Source: Clostridia bacterium (GTDB lineage Bacteria > Bacillota > Clostridia > Christensenellales > Aristaeellaceae). Taken from it: a stretch of DNA of 61,620 nucleotides. The position numbers and the translations under genes are program-made. The notes below the pieces were generated by a model. It made no database searches. It saw only the letters and a program-made list of their open reading frames with translations, and was not told the DNA's origin. Every line of letters starts with the position of its first letter. Within the stretch, counting starts at the first letter, position 1. Positions 25,308 to 33,303 of this stretch are shown piece by piece. The stretch covers positions 1 through 61,620 of the forward strand of contig JAFQHP010000036.1 of the NCBI GenBank assembly GCA_017397895.1, written 5' to 3'.

Positions 25308-25445
25308 CGGAAAACAGTTACATGAACCGGAATGCAAATGTAATCAATCGCAGAAAAGATGGAAAAAATGGTATAAAAACAGCCAAGTTTACGGATCTGG
25401 TTGCGAAACGAAACGAAAATGTAACTATCTGAGTGAAAAACGTGG

Positions 25446-25474
25446 TTGACAAACGGAAGGAAATGAGTTATGAT
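25446..25474 (+). promoter_or_regulatory. Strong sigma-A promoter
   Basis: Perfect TTGACA (25446-25451), 17-base spacer, TATGAT (25469-25474). It is followed by a leader of about 110 bases before the start at 25591, which contains two CGACCAT direct repeats but no riboswitch consensus that I recognise. Confidence 0.8.
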
Positions 25475-25590
25475 GAGCCTGTGAAAGTTGAAAAATCCGC
25501 TTTGCTGTGGGAAGCGGCATAGCGGATGCGCATAAAAAGGCTGGACGACCATCGCCTGACGGGGCGACCATGAAACAGGAGAGAATAGTT

Positions 25591-25995
25591 ATGAAGAAGT
25601 TTCTGAGTATGCTGCTGGCTGTGTGCCTGCTGATGAGTGTATTCACTTTCTCCGCTGCTGCCGAATGCAATTACAGCGCCAAAGTGGATAAAATGGTAGA
25701 AAAGCTGGAAAAGAAGGCTGAAAAGGCGGAGGAAGAAATTCGCCAGCTGCAGATCCAGACCTTGTACCGCATGGTGGATAATGCCAATCGCCGGGTGGAA
25801 CAGCTGGTGCGCATTGCCCAGAAAACGCCCTATGACGATATTGACTGGCTGCAGGCCGCTGTTGCCGCTGTGGTGGCCCCTGTGTTCGCCTATGCGGATA
25901 TGATCGGCGCTACGGTGCAGTGCACCTATACCACCTACTATATCGACGGCCAGTATGTGGATGTGGATCCCCTGCGGGTCATCAACGTGATCTGA
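25591..25995 (+). CDS. Small secreted protein of unknown function
   Basis: A 134-residue protein with a Type I signal peptide (about 1-24, AAA-ECNY). An amphipathic, Lys/Glu-rich helix likely to be coiled coil (about 30-60: KMVEKLEKKAEKAEEEIRQLQ) comes next. The C-terminal part, YADMIGATVQCTYTTYYIDGQYVDVDPLRVINV, is a short beta-rich tail. I chose ATG 25591 because GGAGAG is eight bases upstream and the signal peptide begins there. An ATG at 25570 would add seven residues. The consensus promoter suggests high expression. No family recognised. Confidence 0.7.
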   Translation: MKKFLSMLLAVCLLMSVFTFSAAAECNYSAKVDKMVEKLEKKAEKAEEEIRQLQIQTLYRMVDNANRRVEQLVRIAQKTPYDDIDWLQAAVAAVVAPVFAYADMIGATVQCTYTTYYIDGQYVDVDPLRVINVI

Positions 25996-26078
25996 CCGTA
26001 TCTTCAAAACCCGATATCAACTGCGCCCCGGCTTTGGCTGAGGCGCAATTTTTCAAAAACAAAAGGCAGGTAAAAACG

Positions 26079-27008
26079 ATGAAGGGGCTGTATTTGCACA
26101 CGGCGGCAGAAAGCGCCGGTCAGGGCGGGGAAAACCAGTGGCTGACGCTGCTTGCCAAGAAGGGCAATTTTGAGGTGATGACGCAAAAGGTCACCCGCGG
26201 TGCAACGGCCTGGCTGTATCCGGCGGAAAACCCCGGCGATCTGGAATTCTTTTTTGTCCACGAGGGCGAAATGGAAATCGTGCTGGGGGAAAACGATGTG
26301 CGCCGCATTGGCCCCGGGGATTGCTTTTACACCCAGAGCCTGGAGCAGAATGTGCTGATGCGCTGCCTGGAGGAGGCCCTGCTTTTGTATGTGTCCACCT
26401 GTCCCGCCTTTGACGAGCAGGACTACTGGCAGAGGGAATTGCAGGCGCTGCTGAAGCGGGTGGATGAATACGACCACAATACCAAACGCCACAGCCGGGC
26501 GGTGATGCGCTATGCGGTGCACCTGTACGAGGCCATGGCAGAGGAACTGAAGGATATTGAGCTGGAAGAGTTTGTGGTGGCGGCCCTGTTCCATGACGTG
26601 GGCAAGTGCAATGTGCCCGGCAGCATCCTGCGCAAGATGGGCAAACTGACGGAAGAGGAATATGCCCTGGTGAAGCGCCATCCCCAGGACAGCGCCACCA
26701 TCCTGCGCCCCAAGTACGGCGACCGTATTGCCAACATCACCCTCATGCATCATGAACGCATGGACGGCAGCGGCTATCCCCAGGGGCTGAAGGGGGACGA
26801 AATTCCCCTGGCGGCCCGCATCCTGATGGTGGCGGACTCCTTTGACGCCATGACCAGCGACCGGGGCTATAACCGGGTGATGACCTTCCAGGAAGCGGCT
26901 GCGGAAATTGTGGCCCAGAAAGAAAAATACGATCCCCGTGTGGCTGTGAAGCTGCAGGCGATGGTGGATAACGGCTGCATCTGCAGAATGGAAGAAGCGG
27001 AAAGATAA
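26079..27008 (+). CDS. Cupin-like plus HD-GYP domain protein (predicted c-di-GMP hydrolase)
   Basis: A 309-residue protein. Residues about 25-115 form a cupin-like barrel (VTRGATAWLYPAEN, FFVHEGEMEIVL, IGPGDCFYT). The C-terminal HD-GYP domain has FHDVGK (H172, D173), HHERMDGSGYP (H224, H225, E226, GYP 232-234) and LMVADSFDAMTSDRGY, so the metal and substrate residues are intact. HD-GYP enzymes hydrolyse c-di-GMP. A cupin in front is an uncommon sensor and might read a small ligand (inference). I chose ATG 26079 (AGGCAGG upstream). A terminator follows at 27029. Confidence 0.85.
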   Translation: MKGLYLHTAAESAGQGGENQWLTLLAKKGNFEVMTQKVTRGATAWLYPAENPGDLEFFFVHEGEMEIVLGENDVRRIGPGDCFYTQSLEQNVLMRCLEEALLLYVSTCPAFDEQDYWQRELQALLKRVDEYDHNTKRHSRAVMRYAVHLYEAMAEELKDIELEEFVVAALFHDVGKCNVPGSILRKMGKLTEEEYALVKRHPQDSATILRPKYGDRIANITLMHHERMDGSGYPQGLKGDEIPLAARILMVADSFDAMTSDRGYNRVMTFQEAAAEIVAQKEKYDPRVAVKLQAMVDNGCICRMEEAER

Positions 27009-27028
27009 CCAACATATAATATAATAGG

Positions 27029-27060
27029 AAAAGAGAAGTGCAGTGTGCATTCTCTTTTCT
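27029..27060 (+). terminator. Intrinsic terminator after the HD-GYP gene
   Basis: AAAAGAGAAGTGCA pairs with TGCATTCTCTTTT with one bulged G, followed by CTTTTT. It lies only 23 bases before the next start codon. Confidence 0.7.
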
Positions 27061-27082
27061 TTTTCAGAAAGGAGAAAGGAAT

Positions 27083-27841
27083 ATGCGGGCAAACATCCGG
27101 GAAATGGAAAAGGGGCTTTACCTCCTTGACGATGCGGGGGAGAGCACCGGGTATCTGCTGGTGGGGGAGAAGGGCGCCGCCCTGATTGACACCATGAACG
27201 GGCTGGAGGACCTGAAACAGATTGTGGACAGCCTGACGGACTTGCCGGTAACGGTGATCAACACCCACGGCCACTGCGACCACATCGGCGGGAATATCTT
27301 TTTTGAGGAAGCCTGGCTGCATCCCGCAGACGAAAAGCTGGCTTATTCCCATTTTGCGTTTATGGAGGAGGATTTCAAAAAGTTCGGCAAAATGCCCTGT
27401 CCCTTCCGGATGATGGCATTGGGGCAGGTGTTTGACCTGGGCGGCGTAACGCTGGAGGTGGTATCCCTGAAGGGGCATACCCCCGGCTCCGTGGGCCTTT
27501 TGTGCCGGGAAAAGCGGCTGTTGTTCACAGGGGATGGCGTCAACACCCATCTGTGGATGCAGCTGGAGGACAGCACCTCTATCCGGGAGCTGAAGGAAAC
27601 CTTGGAAGCGCTGCAGAAAAACCACGGCCATGCCTTTGACCGTATTCTCCATGGCCATGCCCGGGATTATCTGCCCGGCAGCCATCTGGAGATATTGATT
27701 GCCGGCTGCGGGGAATTGCTGGAAGGCCGACGGGAAAAGGATCAGGAATATGTGTATTTTGACGGCCAGGCCCATGCCCTGCAGCATCCCTATGGCCCGG
27801 ACGGCACCGCCGTGATTGTATACGACGAAAGCAAGCTGTAA
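27083..27841 (+). CDS. Metallo-beta-lactamase-fold hydrolase
   Basis: A 252-residue protein. The zinc motif NTHGHCDHIGG near residues 60-70, a further His in KGHTPGSVGLL (about 132), FTGDGVN (Asp about 152) and HGHARDYLPG near 190 define the glyoxalase II-like branch of the superfamily. The reaction is likely hydrolysis of a thioester or ester, but the substrate is unknown. ATG 27083 has AAGGAG upstream. Confidence 0.87.
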   Translation: MRANIREMEKGLYLLDDAGESTGYLLVGEKGAALIDTMNGLEDLKQIVDSLTDLPVTVINTHGHCDHIGGNIFFEEAWLHPADEKLAYSHFAFMEEDFKKFGKMPCPFRMMALGQVFDLGGVTLEVVSLKGHTPGSVGLLCREKRLLFTGDGVNTHLWMQLEDSTSIRELKETLEALQKNHGHAFDRILHGHARDYLPGSHLEILIAGCGELLEGRREKDQEYVYFDGQAHALQHPYGPDGTAVIVYDESKL

Positions 27842-28009
27842 GGGCATATCGGGGGATACAGTTTCATAGCATGAAACGGGCAAAATAATCTCTTTACGGA
27901 ATTGACACAGAATTGTATGAAAACGTCATACAAAATGGGCGGATGAGGGCCGAAAATACCATATACTGCACGAAATGTGTACAAAAGTGATAAAAAAAGG
28001 GAGAAGTTG

Positions 28010-28038
28010 TTGACAAATTTGCAGAATATCCCTATAAT
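28010..28038 (+). promoter_or_regulatory. Consensus sigma-A promoter of the transport cluster
   Basis: TTGACA (28010-28015), 17-base spacer, TATAAT (28033-28038): identical to the consensus in both boxes. Confidence 0.9.
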
Positions 28039-28059
28039 GATGGTACATTTACCGAAGCT

Positions 28060-28095
28060 GCGCCCGTTATTTTGGTCCCCAAAATGTACGGGCGC
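28060..28095 (+). ncRNA. Long leader hairpin in the 5' untranslated region
   Basis: GCGCCCGT (28060-28067) pairs with ACGGGCGC (28088-28095), and ATTTTGG (28069-28075) with CCAAAAT (28079-28085), around a three-base loop. No U-run follows, so it is not a plain terminator. It may stabilise the mRNA or be a protein-binding site. Confidence 0.75.
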
Positions 28096-28168
28096 TGTGC
28101 TTGGTGTGTGGCAATCATGCCGTTCAAACTAAATTGACGTCATGTCAATGCAACAGGAGAGGCGAAGT

Positions 28169-31069
28169 ATGTCGAAGAAAATGTGGCGTATTCTGGCCTG
28201 CATTCTGATCGTGGCAATTGTTGTTGCTGCGGTCCTTTTGCTGAACCAGGGATCGCAGGATTTCCACGAAAAGTATGAAGGGGTGGACCTTTCTACTGAC
28301 GTCGAGGGCATCGGCCGCAGCGATACCTATTCCAACTACCTGAAGAATTACACCGGTGTTGGAACGGGCAGCGAAGAAATTCCCGTGGATGTGGCCGCCT
28401 TTGAAGGCGATGGCACCCTGGAAAACGATGCCGACGGCCAGCCCCAGGTGAAAACCCAGGATGGCGACTATACCACCTGGAAGGTGACTGTGCCCCAGGA
28501 TGGTATGTACACCGTGCGCATGGAATACCTGACGGTAGAATCCCGCGGTGTGGACGTGGAAAGGGCCATCTATATCAATGATGTATTGCCCTTTGCCGGC
28601 GCCGATACGCTTCGCTTTTCCCGGCTGTGGGTGGATGCCGGCCCGGTGAAAAAGGACAACCAGGGCAACGACATCCGTCCCTCCCAGACGGAAAAGTATG
28701 AATACCAGACGGCCTTCTGCCGGGATGATATGGGCTATGAAACGGCGCCCTATCAGTTCTTCTTCAAGGCCGGCGAAAACACCCTGTCCTTTGAAGCGGT
28801 GAACGAGCCTGTCATCATCCGCAGCCTGACGCTGGTGCCCACCGAAGAGTACCAGACCTATGACGCATACCTGGCGGCCCAGCCTGAAGTGACCATGACG
28901 GAAGAAGGCAAGGCCTATTTGCAAACCATCGAAGGCGAAGCGGCGGACCTGCGCTCTTCTCCTTCCCTCTATGCCCGGTATGACCGTTCTTCCCCCGCCA
29001 CCGTGCCCAACGATGTGGCCCACACCGTGCTCAACTACATCGGCGGCGATCCCTGGAACAATGCGGGCCAGTGGATCCAGTGGACGTTCGAAGTGCCGGA
29101 AGACGGCTATTACAATATCACCATCAAGGCCCGGCAGATGTATTCCCGCGGCTCTATTTCCTGCCGCTCCGTTTACATTGACGGCGAAATTCCCTTCGAC
29201 GCCATGAGCTCTCTTGCTTTTTCCTATAATACTGCCTGGGATATGCACACCCTGGCTGACGATCAGGGTACGCCCTATCGCTTCTACCTGACCAAGGGCC
29301 AGCACACCATCCGCCTGGAAGCCACGCTGGGCGAAATGGGCGGCGTGCTCAAGGAAATGGAAGACAGTATCTACCGCCTCAACCAGATTTACCGCAAGGT
29401 GCTGGTGCTCACCGGCGTTACCCCCGACCGTTACCGCGACTATAACCTGGCCGGCGTGTATCCCGAAGTGATCGAGGCCATGGACCTGGAATCCAAGCGC
29501 CTGTATAAGCTGGTGGACGATACCGTGGCCCTCACCGGTCAGAAGAACGACCGTGTGGCCGTGGCCCAGACCCTGGCTGTGCAGCTGGAACAGTTTGTGG
29601 ACCGCAACGAACGCATCACCCAGTCCTTCTCCAACTTCAAGGACAACATCACCTCCTTCGGTACCGCTCAGCAGAACATGGCGGAAACCAAGCTGGATGT
29701 GGACCGGATTTTCATCCATGGCGAAAGCGCCAAGCTGCCTGCCATGAACGATAACTTCTTCACCCGCACCTTCCATGAAATCAAGGCCTGCGTTGCTTCC
29801 TACTTTGTGGATTACAACAACCTGGGCGATGTGTATGACGAAGATGCGGAAGACATGATCGAAGTGTGGATCGTTACCGGCCGTGACCAGTCTAACGTAC
29901 TGAAAACCATGGTGGACGATACCTTCACCCCCAAGACCGGCATCAAGGTGAACGTGAAGCTGGTTCAGGCAGACGCCATCCTCACCGCCGTGGTGGCCGG
30001 CAACGGCCCCGACGTGGTGCTCACCATCGACGGCTGGTTCGCCGTGAACTACGCCATGCGTAACGCTGTGGAGGATCTGACCCAGTTTGAAGACTTTGAA
30101 GAAGTGGTGAAGCCCTTCTACCAGAGCGCACTGGATCCCCTCACCTATGACGACGGCACCCACAAGGGCGTGTACGGCCTGCCCGAAACCCAGCTGTTCT
30201 CCGTTTTGTTCTACCGCGAGGACGTGCTGGAAGAACTGGGCCTGGAAATCCCCCAGACCTGGGAAGACCTGATTGCCATGCTGCCCACCATCCAGGGCAA
30301 CAACATGAGCGTGGGCGTGCCCTTCCCCGATATTTCCAACGTGGATATGTCCGGCTTCAACGCGCTGATCTATCAGTACGGCGGCCAGATTTATAACGAA
30401 AACAAAACCAAGACCCTCATTGACAGCGAAGAGGGCGTGGCCGCCTTCAAGCTGTACACCAGCCTCTACAACGACTACGGCCTGCCCACGGTGTACGACT
30501 TCGTCAGCCGCTTCCGCTCCGGTGAAATGCCGGTGGCAGTAGGCCAGTACAGCCTGTACAACACCCTGGCTGTTTCCGCCCCCGAAATCCGCGGCCTGTG
30601 GGACTTCACCCTCTATCCCGGCACCCTGCAGCAGGACGGCAGCATTGACCGCTCCGTCCATGCCAACGGCGCCTGCTGCATCATGGTGGCTACCGATGAT
30701 GAAGAAGTGAAGAAGAACGCCTGGGAATTCATGAAGTGGTGGGTCAGCGCTGATGCGCAGGTGCGCTTTGGCCGTGAAATGGAAAGCGTGCTGGGCTCCT
30801 CCGCCCGTTACGCCACCGCCAACCGCGACGCCCTCACCCAGCTGGCCTGGAGCGCAGATCAGCTGAAGGTGCTGCAGGAAATGCAGTCCTGGGGCGTGGG
30901 CTTCCCGGAAATCGCCGGCGGCTATTCCACCACCCGTCATATGACCAACGCCATCCGCAAGGTCATCAACGACAAGGACGATCCCCGTGAGACGCTGCTG
31001 ACCTATACCCGTACGATTAACGAAGAAATCAAGATCAAGCGCCGTGAATTCGGCCTGCCGCTTGAGTGA
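28169..31069 (+). CDS. Carbohydrate ABC transporter binding protein with two N-terminal beta-sandwich modules
   Basis: A 966-residue, membrane-anchored external protein. An N-terminal hydrophobic helix (about 6-27, no lipobox) is followed by two jelly-roll-like modules (about 70-235 and 245-400) with YTVRMEYLTVESRGVDVERAIYINDVLPF and YNITIKARQMYSRGSISCRSVYIDGEIPF. A helical linker (about 410-545) comes next, then a family-1 solute-binding domain (about 560-966: EVWIVTGRDQ, GPDVVLTIDGWFAVNYA, YGLPETQLFSVLFYRED, PQTWEDL). The size is twice that of normal binding proteins. The modules resemble carbohydrate-binding sandwiches, so it may hold a polymeric or branched glycan. First gene of the cluster, with GGAGAGG upstream of ATG 28169. 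Confidence 0.85.
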   Translation: MSKKMWRILACILIVAIVVAAVLLLNQGSQDFHEKYEGVDLSTDVEGIGRSDTYSNYLKNYTGVGTGSEEIPVDVAAFEGDGTLENDADGQPQVKTQDGDYTTWKVTVPQDGMYTVRMEYLTVESRGVDVERAIYINDVLPFAGADTLRFSRLWVDAGPVKKDNQGNDIRPSQTEKYEYQTAFCRDDMGYETAPYQFFFKAGENTLSFEAVNEPVIIRSLTLVPTEEYQTYDAYLAAQPEVTMTEEGKAYLQTIEGEAADLRSSPSLYARYDRSSPATVPNDVAHTVLNYIGGDPWNNAGQWIQWTFEVPEDGYYNITIKARQMYSRGSISCRSVYIDGEIPFDAMSSLAFSYNTAWDMHTLADDQGTPYRFYLTKGQHTIRLEATLGEMGGVLKEMEDSIYRLNQIYRKVLVLTGVTPDRYRDYNLAGVYPEVIEAMDLESKRLYKLVDDTVALTGQKNDRVAVAQTLAVQLEQFVDRNERITQSFSNFKDNITSFGTAQQNMAETKLDVDRIFIHGESAKLPAMNDNFFTRTFHEIKACVASYFVDYNNLGDVYDEDAEDMIEVWIVTGRDQSNVLKTMVDDTFTPKTGIKVNVKLVQADAILTAVVAGNGPDVVLTIDGWFAVNYAMRNAVEDLTQFEDFEEVVKPFYQSALDPLTYDDGTHKGVYGLPETQLFSVLFYREDVLEELGLEIPQTWEDLIAMLPTIQGNNMSVGVPFPDISNVDMSGFNALIYQYGGQIYNENKTKTLIDSEEGVAAFKLYTSLYNDYGLPTVYDFVSRFRSGEMPVAVGQYSLYNTLAVSAPEIRGLWDFTLYPGTLQQDGSIDRSVHANGACCIMVATDDEEVKKNAWEFMKWWVSADAQVRFGREMESVLGSSARYATANRDALTQLAWSADQLKVLQEMQSWGVGFPEIAGGYSTTRHMTNAIRKVINDKDDPRETLLTYTRTINEEIKIKRREFGLPLE

Positions 31070-31083
31070 GAGGAGGGAAAGCA

Positions 31084-32037
31084 ATGAGTACTATGCAGTC
31101 TAAGTCCTTTAGCAAGCGCTACTTCGACATGAAGGCGAACAAGCTGCGCTACGGCTGGGAAAAGGCCAAACGCCAGAAGGTTTGCTACCTGTTCCTGGCG
31201 CCCTATGCCATTCTGTTTTTCACGTTCTTCATTCTTCCCATCTGTACGTCCATTTACTACGGCTTCACCTACTACAACATTCTGGAGCCTGCCCGTTTTG
31301 TGGGTGTGCAGAACTACATCAACCTGGTGCTTCAGGACGAAGTGTTTTTGACGGCAGTGAAAAATACCTTCGTTATCGCCGTCATTACCGGCCCTGTGGG
31401 CTACATCATGTCCTTCCTGTTCGCATGGTTCATCAACGAGCTTCCCAAGTGGCTGCGCGCCATTGCCGTGGTGATTTTCTATGCGCCCAGTATTGCCGGT
31501 AACGCCTACACCATCTTCTCCATCATCTTCCGCGGCGACGCGTACGGCTATCTGAACTCCATCCTGATGGACTTCGGCTTCATCGACGCTCCCTTGCTGT
31601 GGCTGACGGACCCCAACTACATCATGCCTGTTCTGATCATCGTTATTCTGTGGATGAGCATGGGCACCGGCTTCCTTTCCTTCGTGGCCGGCTTCCAGGG
31701 CATCGACAAGAGTATGTATGAAGCGGGCTATGTGGACGGCGTGCGCAACCGCTGGCAGGAGTTGTACCACATCACCCTGCCCAGCATGAAGCCCATGCTG
31801 CTGTTCGGCGCCGTGATGAGCATCACCTCCGCCTTCAACGTGTGCGACGTGCCCCGTGCCCTGGCCGGCTATCCCTCCACGGACTATGCTGCCCGCACCG
31901 TTGTAACCCACTTGTTCGACTACGGCTTCAGCCGCTTCGAAATGGGTTATGCCTCCGCCATTGCTACACTGCTGTTCCTGGTCATGATTATCAGCAAGAA
32001 AGCCATTTCTGCTGCATTGGAAAAGGTGGGTACCTGA
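31084..32037 (+). CDS. Carbohydrate ABC transporter permease (MalF/UgpA type)
   Basis: A 317-residue inner-membrane permease with six predicted helices: the first at about 40-65 (CYLFLAPYAILFFTFFILPICTSIYYG) and the last near 290-310. The EAA loop that contacts the ATPase reads EAGYVDGVRNRWQELYHITLPSMKPM (about 220-245). ATG 31084 has GGAGGG upstream. Its partner permease starts one base after its stop. Confidence 0.9.
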   Translation: MSTMQSKSFSKRYFDMKANKLRYGWEKAKRQKVCYLFLAPYAILFFTFFILPICTSIYYGFTYYNILEPARFVGVQNYINLVLQDEVFLTAVKNTFVIAVITGPVGYIMSFLFAWFINELPKWLRAIAVVIFYAPSIAGNAYTIFSIIFRGDAYGYLNSILMDFGFIDAPLLWLTDPNYIMPVLIIVILWMSMGTGFLSFVAGFQGIDKSMYEAGYVDGVRNRWQELYHITLPSMKPMLLFGAVMSITSAFNVCDVPRALAGYPSTDYAARTVVTHLFDYGFSRFEMGYASAIATLLFLVMIISKKAISAALEKVGT

Positions 32038-32038
32038 T

Positions 32039-33256
32039 ATGAGTGAAAATTTGATCAAATCCAAGGGTACCCTGTATATCATGGGCAAAAAGGTGGCCGC
32101 CGGCGAACTGAACTGCCGCCAGAACAACGCCACCTTTACCGACAAAAAGGGCAACACCGTCTTCGAATTCGAGTATGCCCACATCCGTGCGCTCAAGAAT
32201 GTGCGCAACGGCGGCATGACCTCCACCATCACCCTGAAAATGGCGGATGAAAAGGAATATGTGCTCATGCTGAATACCGGTGTGAAGGTGCACAACCACA
32301 TCCACGCCAACTGGCCCCTCAAGCCCACCCAGAAGAGCCGTGCGGACGAATTGCACCGCCTGGCCGAACTGCGGGGCGAAAAGATTGAAAAGCCCAAGAA
32401 GCACCTCATCAAGCGCCGCCATCCCAACCGCTCCATCGCCGGTGACATCGGTATTTACCTGCTGCTGGGCATCGTAGCCCTGGCCATGGCTTTCCCGCTG
32501 ATCTTCGCCATCGGTTCCGCCCTGAAGCCTTTGGACGAACTGTTCCGCTTCCCCCCGACGATCTTCCCCCAGCACCCCACGCTGGATAACTTCTCCGACC
32601 TGATCGTCACCATGGGGCAGAGCTGGGTGCCCTTCAGCCGGTACCTGCTCAACACCGTGTTCATCACCTTCTTCGGCACCTTCGGCCACCTGATCATCGC
32701 TTCCATGGCTGCATTCGTGCTGGCCAAGTATGATTTCCCCGGCGGCCGCACCTTCTTCAACGTGGTTGTCACCGCCCTGATGTTCTCCGGTTACGTAACG
32801 GGCATTCCCAACTACGTGATCATGAGCAGCCTGGGCATGATCGACACCTACTGGGCGCTGCTGCTGCCTGCTTTCGCGGCCCCCATCGGCCTGTTCATGA
32901 TGAAGCAGTTCATGGAAAGCCTGCCCACCGCCCTGATTGAAGCTGCGCATATCGACGGCGCCGGCGAATTCCGTATCTTCTGGAGCATCGTGATGCCCAA
33001 CGTCAAGCCCGCCTGGCTGACCGTGATCATCTTCAGCGTGCAGTCCCTGTGGAACTCCAGTGCTGCTACGGTGATCTACTCCGAAGCCAAGAAAACCCTG
33101 GTGTACGCTTTCCAGCAGATCCAGGCAGGCGGTATCGCCCGTACCGGTCAGGCTGCGGCCGTAACCGTTGTGGTTATGTCCGTGCCCATCCTGATCTTCA
33201 TTCTGAGCCAGAGCCAGATCCTGGAAACCATGGCCAGCTCCGGTATCAAGGACTAA
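32039..33256 (+). CDS. Carbohydrate ABC permease (MalG type) with extra N-terminal PH-like domain
   Basis: A 405-residue protein, about 120 residues longer than a normal MalG-type permease. Residues 1-105 are soluble, with alternating strands of GRAM/bacterial-PH character: KGTLYIMGKKVAAGELNC, NATFTDKKGNTVFEFEYAHIRALKN and MTSTITLKMADEKEYVLML. A Lys/Arg-rich linker (about 105-135) leads to six helices starting at about 138 (IYLLLGIVALAMAFPL). The EAA loop reads EAAHIDGAGEFRIFWSIVMPNVKPAW. The N-terminus would lie in the cytoplasm next to the ATPase, so the domain may sense or recruit a partner (inference). Continuous frame, no sign of a sequencing fusion. Confidence 0.87.
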   Translation: MSENLIKSKGTLYIMGKKVAAGELNCRQNNATFTDKKGNTVFEFEYAHIRALKNVRNGGMTSTITLKMADEKEYVLMLNTGVKVHNHIHANWPLKPTQKSRADELHRLAELRGEKIEKPKKHLIKRRHPNRSIAGDIGIYLLLGIVALAMAFPLIFAIGSALKPLDELFRFPPTIFPQHPTLDNFSDLIVTMGQSWVPFSRYLLNTVFITFFGTFGHLIIASMAAFVLAKYDFPGGRTFFNVVVTALMFSGYVTGIPNYVIMSSLGMIDTYWALLLPAFAAPIGLFMMKQFMESLPTALIEAAHIDGAGEFRIFWSIVMPNVKPAWLTVIIFSVQSLWNSSAATVIYSEAKKTLVYAFQQIQAGGIARTGQAAAVTVVVMSVPILIFILSQSQILETMASSGIKD

Positions 33257-33303
33257 GCCATCGGCTTCCGCCATTCCATTCATTTCAGAAGGGGGAACGA
33301 TTT

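Larger units (their letters stand above)
27842..28168 (+). promoter_or_regulatory. Regulatory region of the 28-41 kb transport cluster
   Basis: A 327-base gene-free stretch that holds: dyad GTTTCAT-3-ATGAAAC at 27861-27877, dyad TTGTATGA-5-TCATACAA at 27913-27933, the promoter TTGACA-17-TATAAT at 28010-28038, an RNA hairpin at 28060-28095 and dyad TTGAC-5-GTCAA at 28134-28148. The two upstream dyads share the core TATGA/TCATA-like half site and could bind an activator or repressor. Confidence 0.7.

Noticed and set aside
25475..25590. Riboswitch in the leader of the small secreted protein
   Set aside because: Compared by eye with GEMM, ZTP, fluoride and TPP consensus features. No core matched. 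Only short direct repeats were found.
28145..31084. A 979-codon open frame on the minus strand
   Set aside because: Antisense shadow of the large binding-protein gene with the same biased composition.
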